The notes below the pieces were generated by a model. It searched no databases, had not been told where the DNA came from, and saw only the letters and a program-made list of their open reading frames with translations. Of a stretch of DNA of 11,731 nucleotides, positions 1 through 6,703 are shown piece after piece. The position numbers were made by a program, and so were the translations under genes. Positions within the stretch are counted from its first letter, which is position 1. Every line of letters begins with the position of its first letter. Source of the DNA: Anaerolineaceae bacterium (GTDB lineage: Bacteria > Chloroflexota > Anaerolineae > Anaerolineales > Anaerolineaceae); contig DLXG01000069.1 in assembly GCA_003448875.1 (NCBI GenBank), forward strand, positions 1 to 11,731, written 5' to 3'.

Positions 1-274
1 AGGCGCCGTCGCGCAGGGTCAGCCGGGCGGCCTGCCAGAGCAGGTAGGCGCGGTTGGCGTTGGAGACATCCTGCGGGGTGGGCGGCGGGAAGACAGCCGG
101 CTGGGGGCGTTCCTGCGGCAGGCTGTAGCCGAGCCGGTCGGTCAGGGTTTTGTGGAGCAGCAGGGTTTCATCGGTAGCGCCGGTCAGCGGCCGCAGAGCG
201 TAGAGGTTGGGGTCTTCGTGGGGCAGCAGCACCCAGTAACGTTCACGTACTTTGACAATCGTTCCGGGGTTCAA
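1..274 (-). CDS. SNF2/RapA-like helicase, N-terminal fragment (continues beyond window start)
   Basis: Reading the minus strand from a TTG at 274 gives 91 uninterrupted codons running off the window edge. The protein begins M-NPGTIVKVRERYWVLLP and continues with LRPLTGATDE, a proline-rich PAVFPPPTPQD stretch and LLWQAARLTLRDGA. This order (PGxxVxVRxRxWVVLP, LRPLxGxxDE, PPPxP, LLxxAxRLxLRxGA) matches, from memory, the region just before the helicase core of large SNF2/RapA-type ATPases found in phage-defence loci such as DISARM-like systems. No ATPase motif lies within the visible part, so this is a family guess. The start is chosen because GAGG (minus strand, 283-280) lies 5 nt before the TTG; an in-frame TAA lies just upstream at about 304-302, so only 298, 280 or 274 can be starts. 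Composition is GC-rich, unlike the divergent neighbour at 594. Confidence 0.6.
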   Translation of the reverse strand, partial: MNPGTIVKVRERYWVLLPHEDPNLYALRPLTGATDETLLLHKTLTDRLGYSLPQERPQPAVFPPPTPQDVSNANRAYLLWQAARLTLRDGA

Positions 275-279
275 GGGCA

Positions 280-283
280 CCTC
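280..283 (-). promoter_or_regulatory. Ribosome binding site selecting the TTG start at 274
   Basis: The minus strand reads GAGG here, 5 nt before TTG (274-272). The alternative starts at 298 (TTG) and 280 (GTG) have no comparable purine-rich site, and the GTG overlaps this one. Confidence 0.45.
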
Positions 284-372
284 GCTGGGGTGAGACAAGG
301 GTTAGACCGGCACAGGCGCAAGGGATGATTTCCGCCCTGAGGAAAACCCGCCCGCGCCGTTGGTTTGAAATA

Positions 373-381
373 AGTATACCA
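373..381 (-). promoter_or_regulatory. Extended -10 promoter for the SNF2-like gene
   Basis: On the minus strand the bases read TGGTATACT, that is TGn followed directly by TATACT, the extended -10 form that can work with a poor -35. No good -35 box is seen at the usual distance. Transcription would begin near 366 and leave a leader of about 90 nt before the TTG at 274. Confidence 0.4.
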
Positions 382-464
382 TAGCGGTCGGGTTGAACGC
401 AGCGGGGGGGGAGAGAAGGGGGGTGAGAGGTCTTGAAAAGTTTTGATGCGATTTCACAAAAAAT

Positions 465-487
465 CATACCAGTTTGGACTTGGTATG
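465..487. repeat. Inverted repeat over the helicase promoter, possible operator
   Basis: CATACCA (465-471) and TGGTATG (481-487) are perfect 7-bp inverted arms separated by 9 nt. The right arm overlaps the proposed -35 hexamer of the plus-strand promoter. The left-arm core ATACCA also occurs at 376-381, in the -10 of the divergent promoter, so one protein could contact both. No regulator gene for it is visible in the window. Confidence 0.4.
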
Positions 488-509
488 TTTTTGGAATATT
501 TATTATACT
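480..509 (+). promoter_or_regulatory. Sigma70-type promoter for the UvrD-like helicase gene
   Basis: TTGGTA (480-485) and TATACT (504-509) are separated by 18 nt. The expected start near 516 gives a leader of about 78 nt. TTGGAC at 474-479 would be a better -35 hexamer but lies 24 nt from the -10, which is too far. Confidence 0.45.
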
Positions 510-593
510 GCACCCTGAAAATCCACACCCGTTTCTTCCTTGCAAGACATAAACAAATGGGAGAATGGGGGATAAAAAGAGAGGAGCCTCGGA

Positions 594-3500
594 ATGGCTG
601 TTTATACCTATCTTACCGATGAGTGCAAGAAGCAAGCACAGAAACATGGGGTTTATCCCCAAATTGAAAATATTCAACAACACATTTCTGAAACTCAAAC
701 GACCTTGGGGTTTGAACCAATCGAGGGAACCAAAGTATTTTATAAGAAAAGGGTTGGCCAGTATCGGCTGATTGCGGGAAGAAAACCATTAGAAAATTCA
801 GATGTTGTCTTCATCTTCTGGCGATTGTATAAGAGACAAGAACAAGGCGAATATGAGAAATTGTTGGGGAATGCCCAAAGTTTTGAGAGTGCATTTGAGA
901 AAACCTGTCTATCAATTGATCTGAAAACTATAACAAGTCATAAAAAAGAAGATGATCAATCCGTTGGGCCTAAGAGGTTAGAACTGGTAAAGAGTTTTAT
1001 CCACGCAAACACAAAATTCTTGGTTACAAATGACGGCAACGATTGGCAGATCTACGAAAGCAAAGACTGGATTGAGCGAGTTAGAAGTCAATTTCATAAC
1101 CGGCTGGAGAGCCTTAGTGAGTTAGTTGAAGAGATCATTAATAATCCTGAAGCCGTAGAGCACAACCAGATCGATTCGGAAAGATGTGGCGTTCTTTACA
1201 AGAAATTGGCTGATGAAAAAGCTCTTTTTCTGGCAGCTCCAATTCAGATTGGAGAAGATACGACAGATTTAAGACAACGATATAAAATCGAGAACGCCAG
1301 CAGTATGGACGAGATCCGCCGGATGAGCCGGCGCGCCTATCCGGCTTTCTTTTTGGCTGACTACAATTTTTGGTCGAAGGAGATTGAAAGCAAAGATGAG
1401 GTTGCCAGTCTGGCTCTTTCGGGCAAGGAAATGGAAGTGCTTTATGAAGCGGTTGATTACCCGCTTCTGCTCAATGGGCGGCCCGGCAGCGGCAAAACCG
1501 TCCTGCTGCTGTATCGTTTTGCGGAACTGCTGCTTCGATATTTTGATTATAAGGAAATCAACGCCGGCCCGCTTTATCTCACCTATGGAAAGGAATTACT
1601 CAAACAAGCCAAACAGAATGTCGAGAAGGTCATTAATGTTTTGAATACCGGCAGCCAATGGCTTAAAAAGCCAGAAAATAAAAAAATTTTTGACAACAGC
1701 TTTGCCGAATTCCATGAGTATCTTCGGCGCATCCTGCCTAACGCAGATGCACAATTCCCGCCAGACCGGCGGGTTGACTTCTCAAAGTTTGAAGACTGGT
1801 ACGCGAGCGCAATTCGGCTCAGTCCAAAAAAATCTCGCAAGCACCCGCCCGAACTGGCCTGGCATGTGATTCGTACCTATATCAAAGGCTGGGTGGCCGA
1901 GTCGGATGATTACCTCGAACCGGAAGATTATGACCAACTGCCCAAAAAGTCAAAATCGGTTCAACTGAAAACGTACGAGGAGATTTACGAAGAGGTTTGG
2001 GATGCCTACTGTCGGTGGTGTCAAGAGGAAAAATTATGGGATGATCAAGATCTGGTGAGAGAGGCCTTGAATGCGGTCATGCAAGGGGACACCGCTGCTC
2101 ATTCGGTTGTCTTTTGCGATGAGGCACAGGATTTTACCCTGAATGAAATACGTTTCATTATTCGTTTATCCATCCTTTCTCGTCTTAAATTACCCGCACC
2201 AGAATTGAAAAAAGTGCCAATTGCACTCGCCGGCGATCCATTCCAAACGATTAATCCCACCGGTTTCAACTGGGAGGTGGTTGGGGCCAGCCTTTATCAG
2301 GCGCTTGCTGAACAATTGAGTTTTCCGGTAGATTCAATCCCTACCCCCACTATTCGAGAACTTCCTCACAATTACCGGTCCAATGAAGGCATTGTGCGCT
2401 TTTGCAATCTTATTCATTTGATCAGAGGGATTGTCTTTCAGAAAAGCAATCTGCTTCCGCAAGAGGTATATTTTCGTGAAAGTATCTCTCCAGTTGTTTA
2501 TTTTGTCCTCAACGAAAATCTCAAGCAGTATCTGGACGATAACGATAAGTTCACAATCATTTTGCCCTGCCAGAAGGATGAAGAAAAAGAATACATCTGG
2601 CAGGATGAATTCCTGAACCAGATCGCCCTTGATGAAAGCAAAGAGAATGTCGTTCGTTCGATATTGAGCTCATTGTCGGCCAAGGGTTTGGAATTCAGTC
2701 ATGTGATCCTGTATAAATTCGGTGAGGGTTTCTCAAAGGAGTATCCAAATCTGATTGAATTCAATAACCCAGACCAAGTCAATCTTAAGATTGCGGACGA
2801 ACAGAAGATTCCGTTTATGTATTTTATGAACCGTTTGTATGTGGCTGCCAGCCGGGCAAAAACGCAACTGATCATCTTAGATACCCCAGCGGGGGTGGAT
2901 CAATTTTGGAAGTTGTTTAAGGAGTATGAGCTTTCCAAGTTTATTGAAAAGTATCAAGCCTGTTGCAGCAATGCGGTGAAAAACTGGGATAGTGATGCGC
3001 TTATTCAAATCAAAATGGGAGAAGCGGACGATTGGAAGTATCAAGATGACAGCTTCGAGGGATTAGAGGAAAGGGCAAGAAAACATTACGAAAGCGGGAA
3101 GAGAGAGAAGAATGCCTATTTGATGGAGCTGGCTGCGGCTGATTTCAGAAGAGCAGAGAAGCTGCGTGAGGCAACCGAATGCGAGGGGTACAAATACTTG
3201 TATGAAGAAAACTACAGGAAGGCTGGCGATAAGTTCAGAGAAGCGGAGTGCTTTGATAAGGCGATAGACGCCTACTGGCAGGGGAAAGAATTTTCCAGTC
3301 TGGCTGGTTTGAGTGGAAAGGAAAGCGATCCTCGCTGGCGGGCTGCTGAATTTATGGCCAAAAAGGAAACAAATACTTCCAGCAGTTTCGAGGATATCAA
3401 AAGTTTATTAGTTGATTTTTCGAAATTGGCCTTCGACAAGGAAAATCTCATTTCCTGTGATCCGGGCTGGAAGCTTGTGTTTGCAGAACTTTGCAAAACG

Positions 3501-5375
3501 ATTTCCCTGCCCGAATGCGAAAACCAACTTGATTGGAAAGAATGGAGAACCCTGTATCAGCGAATTGATCAACTTAGGGAATTCGGATTTTTAGAGGACA
3601 AAAATCCTTCCCTAGTGACTTTGAAGATCTGGTCAACACCTTACCCCAAAAAATTAGAAGTTCTCCGGGATAACGGAAACAACCCTGATTTGATTCTGAA
3701 ATATTATGACTCCCACGAAGGCAATTTGTCTGACGTGCAATTTGACATTGTCAGAGATGCCCTCAAGCGGAAAGGCCGCATTTCGGATTGGGAGGCTCTG
3801 GTTAAGGGAAGCAAGCAAGCCAGGCGGTATGTTGAACTGATCGCCTATTATGCTGACTCTAAAGGACAAAAAGAGTGTGCGTCTGAGTGGGTTGACAAGT
3901 TCATCTCTTTTCTGCAGCAAAATAATTTTAGGGCAAGCCGTCGTGATTTAGAGGATCTTTATCAAAGTCTGGAGAAAAACTCCCTGTATGATGATCTTGA
4001 AAAACTGATTCAAAGGGTATCGAGCCTCAAGAATAAATACGTTGACTTATTAATCCGATATGCTGAGAGAAAACCTGACCAGCGGTTATCCCAATGGTGC
4101 ACAAAGTTTGAGGAAATTTTTCAGAAAGAGGAACAACGGCGAGAAGCTCTCACGCGGGAATCATTCGACAGGGTATATGATGCCTTGTTGAAAGGGGGAT
4201 ATTTTGATCAGCTGGAAATGTTTATTAAGCATTCAAAAGATTTTCAGTGGTACATTGATCTGCTCAAGCACTATGTGGATAATAAAATGAAAGATCGGGT
4301 TAAGCAATGGGTCGAAAGTATTGAGTGGCTCAAGGATGACCGAAAATTCAAAGACCAACTAAGTAATCGCTTCGACAACCTTTGGGAAGCTTTATCTACG
4401 CACAGATATTACGATGAACTGGAAGTCGTTCTCCGGTTATACCCGCATGAGGAGAAATATGTCTATCTCTTAACGTATTACTTGAATACGGACCGCAACC
4501 GCTTTGAGAATCTGCTGAAGTCTTATCATCAACATCTCCAATCTACAACAAACGGCGTATTACCAGAAGAGGTCTATTCGCGTTTAGAAGAAACCCTTTG
4601 CAGAGGCAAGATGGTTGATGAATGGCAGATGGTGATTGACCGATTCCCAACGCCGGAGCGGTTTATTGCTCTGGTTCGGTTCCTGGCATCGGAAATGCCG
4701 GAGTCTGAAGAGAATGATAAAAGGGTCAAAACGACCTTAGCCAAGTTTTTTGCCTTTCTCCTAAAGATTTCTAATTGGAAAATGGCTCTCCACTTTGTGC
4801 AAACTAAGCAGTTGTCCGCTGAAAATGAAAAAGAGCCTTTGTTGCTTGAAGCTCAGCATTTTGATTGGAATTTACTCCTTGATGAATGTTTTATCTCGGC
4901 CTTGCTGAATTGGAGTAATCAGACCCTTCCAGATGAAATTGTGGATTATCTTGAGCTGAAACTTAAAGACTCGGAGCATACTTCTAAATATCTTTCAGAT
5001 AAGGAGAAGGCTCAAATTCGGAAAAAGATAGACAGAAGCAAGCAGCCGTCTTTCATCGTTGCAACGGATGCAATCCAGACGGCTGAGATTCAACTGGGTG
5101 AATACAGGTTGATCTGTAAATATAAAACTGGAGTAATGACCATTCAACAAGATGGTGATATGGGAATGATCACCATAGACACAGAGGAACTACTTCAAGC
5201 TTCAAGTGCTAAAGTGGCAAAATGGATTGAAATAATCCATTCGGATAACACTTATTCGAAGTACTATATCCGGCCGTGGCAAATGCTTTGTGAGCTGCGC
5301 AAGCAGGGTGAAAGGGTTGAAGTAGAGTTATTCAGTGATGAGACAAGCGAAAAACTATTAGCGGTTAGATTATGA
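594..5375 (+). CDS. Giant UvrD-like SF1 helicase with RelE-like N-terminus and helical-repeat C-terminus
   Basis: A 1593-residue protein. Residues about 1-90 resemble the RelE/YoeB toxin fold (KRVGQYRLIAGRK, then VVFIFWRLYKRQEQGEYE). The SF1 helicase motifs are all visible: Walker A GRPGSGKT 295-302, Walker B DEAQDF 509-514, GDPFQTINPTGF 547-558, HNYRSN 592-597, AKGLEF 696-701 and NRLYVAASRAK 746-756. A clear Q-motif glutamine is not seen (LSGKEM near 275-280). After about 795 comes a TPR-like stretch (824-905), then repeats of 68-71 residues at about 1079-1420 and a beta-rich end (1490-1593). Predicted role is ATP-dependent translocation on DNA or RNA, probably cytoplasmic; the target is unknown. 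The start is supported by GAGGAG at 581-586, 7 nt upstream. The gene is single, insulated by terminators and AT-rich (24 of 60 GC at 4021-4080), suggesting acquisition. Helicase call is firm; the RelE-like call and any defence role are inference. Confidence 0.9.
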   Translation: MAVYTYLTDECKKQAQKHGVYPQIENIQQHISETQTTLGFEPIEGTKVFYKKRVGQYRLIAGRKPLENSDVVFIFWRLYKRQEQGEYEKLLGNAQSFESAFEKTCLSIDLKTITSHKKEDDQSVGPKRLELVKSFIHANTKFLVTNDGNDWQIYESKDWIERVRSQFHNRLESLSELVEEIINNPEAVEHNQIDSERCGVLYKKLADEKALFLAAPIQIGEDTTDLRQRYKIENASSMDEIRRMSRRAYPAFFLADYNFWSKEIESKDEVASLALSGKEMEVLYEAVDYPLLLNGRPGSGKTVLLLYRFAELLLRYFDYKEINAGPLYLTYGKELLKQAKQNVEKVINVLNTGSQWLKKPENKKIFDNSFAEFHEYLRRILPNADAQFPPDRRVDFSKFEDWYASAIRLSPKKSRKHPPELAWHVIRTYIKGWVAESDDYLEPEDYDQLPKKSKSVQLKTYEEIYEEVWDAYCRWCQEEKLWDDQDLVREALNAVMQGDTAAHSVVFCDEAQDFTLNEIRFIIRLSILSRLKLPAPELKKVPIALAGDPFQTINPTGFNWEVVGASLYQALAEQLSFPVDSIPTPTIRELPHNYRSNEGIVRFCNLIHLIRGIVFQKSNLLPQEVYFRESISPVVYFVLNENLKQYLDDNDKFTIILPCQKDEEKEYIWQDEFLNQIALDESKENVVRSILSSLSAKGLEFSHVILYKFGEGFSKEYPNLIEFNNPDQVNLKIADEQKIPFMYFMNRLYVAASRAKTQLIILDTPAGVDQFWKLFKEYELSKFIEKYQACCSNAVKNWDSDALIQIKMGEADDWKYQDDSFEGLEERARKHYESGKREKNAYLMELAAADFRRAEKLREATECEGYKYLYEENYRKAGDKFREAECFDKAIDAYWQGKEFSSLAGLSGKESDPRWRAAEFMAKKETNTSSSFEDIKSLLVDFSKLAFDKENLISCDPGWKLVFAELCKTISLPECENQLDWKEWRTLYQRIDQLREFGFLEDKNPSLVTLKIWSTPYPKKLEVLRDNGNNPDLILKYYDSHEGNLSDVQFDIVRDALKRKGRISDWEALVKGSKQARRYVELIAYYADSKGQKECASEWVDKFISFLQQNNFRASRRDLEDLYQSLEKNSLYDDLEKLIQRVSSLKNKYVDLLIRYAERKPDQRLSQWCTKFEEIFQKEEQRREALTRESFDRVYDALLKGGYFDQLEMFIKHSKDFQWYIDLLKHYVDNKMKDRVKQWVESIEWLKDDRKFKDQLSNRFDNLWEALSTHRYYDELEVVLRLYPHEEKYVYLLTYYLNTDRNRFENLLKSYHQHLQSTTNGVLPEEVYSRLEETLCRGKMVDEWQMVIDRFPTPERFIALVRFLASEMPESEENDKRVKTTLAKFFAFLLKISNWKMALHFVQTKQLSAENEKEPLLLEAQHFDWNLLLDECFISALLNWSNQTLPDEIVDYLELKLKDSEHTSKYLSDKEKAQIRKKIDRSKQPSFIVATDAIQTAEIQLGEYRLICKYKTGVMTIQQDGDMGMITIDTEELLQASSAKVAKWIEIIHSDNTYSKYYIRPWQMLCELRKQGERVEVELFSDETSEKLLAVRL
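3828..4860 (+). repeat. Tandem ~70-residue helical repeats within the helicase protein
   Basis: Units aligned on an aromatic-V/I-x-L-hydrophobic motif begin at residues 1079 (YVELIAYY), 1149 (YVDLLIRY), 1220 (YIDLLKHY), 1289 (YVYLLTYY) and 1357 (FIALVRFL), spaced 70, 71, 69 and 68. Units 1-3 also share a mid W/F-rich helix, and units 1-4 share an end resembling LYxALxxxxxYDELExLI. A shorter, degenerate unit (DLILKYY at about 1032) precedes them. The repeats are recognisable in protein only, not as DNA repeats. They suggest an alpha-solenoid, typically a protein- or nucleic-acid-binding scaffold. Confidence 0.65.
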
Positions 5376-5392
5376 GCGAGGAAAAAGATGGG

Positions 5393-5440
5393 TAAATGAG
5401 AACCGCTCTGTCAAGTAAGGTTCTCATTTATGCTTGTTTT
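5393..5440 (+). terminator. Intrinsic terminator of the helicase gene
   Basis: TAAATGAGAACC (5393-5404) and GGTTCTCATTTA (5419-5430) form a perfect 12-bp stem with a 14-nt loop, followed by the T-rich tgcttgtttt. It starts 18 nt after the stop codon at 5373-5375. Confidence 0.8.
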
Positions 5441-5452
5441 AGTTACATTCCG

Positions 5453-5485
5453 GCCCGAACGGTAACAGCCGTGCGGGCTTTTTTT
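5453..5485 (+). terminator. Second intrinsic terminator, insulating the downstream operon
   Basis: GCCCG-a-ACGG (5453-5462) pairs with CCGT-g-CGGGC (5469-5478) around a 6-nt loop, with a single A/G mismatch, and is followed by seven T (5479-5485). It lies upstream of the regulator's promoter, so it acts on read-through from the helicase gene. Confidence 0.85.
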
Positions 5486-5486
5486 G

Positions 5487-5581
5487 TTTACGTAAAACTT
5501 TGCAAAAAACGGGTGCTTGAAATTCGCTCAAAATTTACTTAAAATGAATGTAACCGATTACGTAAAATTTACGTAAATTTT
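5487..5581. promoter_or_regulatory. Cluster of LacI-family operators
   Basis: Palindromic boxes with a central CG occur as TTTACGTAAA (5487-5496), GTAACCGATTAC (5550-5561, imperfect) and the perfect 18-bp palindrome AAAATTTACGTAAATTTT (5564-5581). Weaker variants are TTTACTTAAA (5534-5543) and ATTACGTAAA (5557-5566). LacI-family dimers typically recognise such CG-centred palindromes, with a hinge leucine inserting at the central step; the adjacent regulator has this leucine (L57). The 18-bp palindrome ends 8 nt before the regulator's start codon. The natural reading is autorepression of the operon, relieved by a sugar. The binding assignment is inference from proximity and symmetry. Confidence 0.7.
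5517..5545 (+). promoter_or_regulatory. Sigma70-type promoter of the regulator and sugar-transport operon
   Basis: TTGAAA (5517-5522), 17 nt, then TAAAAT (5540-5545). The expected start near 5552 leaves a leader of about 38 nt. The operator-like palindromes overlap the -10 and the first 30 transcribed bases, so a bound repressor would block initiation or early elongation. Confidence 0.65.
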
Positions 5582-5589
5582 CAGCGACC

Positions 5590-6603
5590 ATGTCCCCTAA
5601 ACCTACCCAAAAACAACTCGCTCATCAACTCGGTGTGTCCGTAGCCACCATCTCGCGCGTGCTTAACGACAAGCCCGGCGTCAGCGAGGAAATCCGCCAG
5701 CAGGTGCTGACGCTGATGGCACAGGCCGGTTACGCCCCCAACGGGGCGGCCCGCTCGCTGGCCACCTCGCGCAGCGGACTGATTGCCTTCGTCGTCCACC
5801 AGTCCAGTCACGATACGCGCGAAGACCCGTTCTATCCCTTCATTGTCGCCGGGGCAGAGAGTTTTCTCGGCGGGCAGGGCTACCACATCCTCTTCACCAG
5901 TCTAGATGATGAGACCATGCAGAAGCCGCAGTCCTTCGCCGCCGTGGCCGAGCGGCGGGTGGACGGGCTGATCCTGGCCGGGCCGGATATTTCACCCAGT
6001 TTCATCCTCTACCACCTCTCGCAGGGCGTCCCGCTGGTGATCATTGACAACTGCCTGCAAAACAGCGAGGTCAACTGCGTGCTGAACGACGACTTCGGCG
6101 GCGAATATCAGGCCGCCCGCCATCTGATCGAAAAAGGCCGCCGGCAGATCGTCTTCCTCTCCGGCCCGCAGGAGTGGGTCAGCAGCCGCGAGCGCGGGCG
6201 GGGTTACGCTCAGGCCGTCAGCAATGCCCACCTGCCCAGCCGTATCGTCTATGCCGGTGAGACCACCATCGCCAGCGGCGAAAGCGCGATGAGCGAGGCG
6301 CTGGAACGCTGGCCCGATTTGGACGGGGTGTGCGCCGCCAACGATGCCATGGCGATCGGCGCCATGCGCGTGCTGTCCAGCCGCGGCGCGCGCGTTCCGC
6401 AGGATGTGGCCGTGTTCGGCTTCGACGACATCGGCTGGGCCACCCTGACCACCCCGCCGCTTTCCACGGTGCACGTCTACAAGCGGCAGTTGGGCGTGCT
6501 GGCCGCCCAGCGCCTGCTGGATGTGATTGCCGACCCCGACCTGCCGCCGGTTAAAGTTGTATCAGGCACACGCCTGATTTTGCGTCAGTCTTCAGGGGAT
6601 TAA
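5590..6603 (+). CDS. LacI-family transcriptional regulator of sugar uptake
   Basis: A full-length (337 aa) LacI-family regulator. The helix-turn-helix covers residues about 7-26 (VSVATISRVLN), the hinge helix is NGAARSLAT with L57, and the rest is a periplasmic-binding-protein-like sensor domain with family signatures CAANDAMAIGA (248-258) and VFGFDDI (275-281). It should bind the operators just upstream and respond to a sugar or oligosaccharide that cannot be named from sequence. It is the first gene of the operon, with the binding-protein gene 100 nt downstream and no terminator between. The ATG has no clear Shine-Dalgarno site; the upstream bases are largely occupied by the palindrome, so translation may be modest, which suits a low-abundance repressor. 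Composition is GC-rich (42 of 60 at 6481-6540), a sharp change from the helicase gene. Confidence 0.93.
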   Translation: MSPKPTQKQLAHQLGVSVATISRVLNDKPGVSEEIRQQVLTLMAQAGYAPNGAARSLATSRSGLIAFVVHQSSHDTREDPFYPFIVAGAESFLGGQGYHILFTSLDDETMQKPQSFAAVAERRVDGLILAGPDISPSFILYHLSQGVPLVIIDNCLQNSEVNCVLNDDFGGEYQAARHLIEKGRRQIVFLSGPQEWVSSRERGRGYAQAVSNAHLPSRIVYAGETTIASGESAMSEALERWPDLDGVCAANDAMAIGAMRVLSSRGARVPQDVAVFGFDDIGWATLTTPPLSTVHVYKRQLGVLAAQRLLDVIADPDLPPVKVVSGTRLILRQSSGD

Positions 6604-6608
6604 GCCCC

Positions 6609-6619
6609 AAAGGAGGTGA
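6609..6619 (+). promoter_or_regulatory. Orphan Shine-Dalgarno-like sequence without a fitting start codon
   Basis: AAAGGAGGTGA is an extended match to the 16S anti-Shine-Dalgarno sequence, but no ATG, GTG or TTG lies 5-10 nt downstream. The GTG at 6616-6618 is inside it. The real site of the next gene is GGAGGAAGG just before 6704. It may be a vestige of a former start or a ribosome standby site. Confidence 0.35.
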
Positions 6620-6703
6620 AGCGCGTTCGAATCAATCCGTCCCTGTGTCTGTTCCACAAATCCCAATTCCAATCATTTTTCATAAGAATACCGGAGGAAG
6701 GAA

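Larger units (their letters stand above)
275..593. other. Divergent intergenic region between the two helicase genes
   Basis: No convincing gene is seen in these 319 bases. They hold an extended -10 promoter candidate for the minus-strand gene, a purine tract with runs of eight and six G (404-411 and 418-423), an inverted repeat at 465-487 and a promoter candidate for the plus-strand helicase. The composition shifts from GC-rich on the left to AT-rich from about 435 onward, which marks the boundary between the two compositional domains. Confidence 0.6.

Noticed and set aside
404..423. G-rich tract as a G-quadruplex or phase-variable promoter element
   Set aside because: There are only two G runs (8 and 6), so a three-tier quadruplex needs unlikely loops. 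The tract lies outside the spacer of the promoter candidates, so length change would not obviously switch them.
243..698. Minus-strand 151-codon frame across the divergent region
   Set aside because: It runs through both promoter candidates and into the helicase coding region, and its product resembles no family; treated as chance.
565..771. 68-codon plus-strand frame beginning at the ATG at 565
   Set aside because: It overlaps the helicase start in another frame, has no ribosome site at a good distance and encodes no recognisable pattern, whereas the frame from 594 has GAGGAG 7 nt upstream and RelE/helicase motifs.
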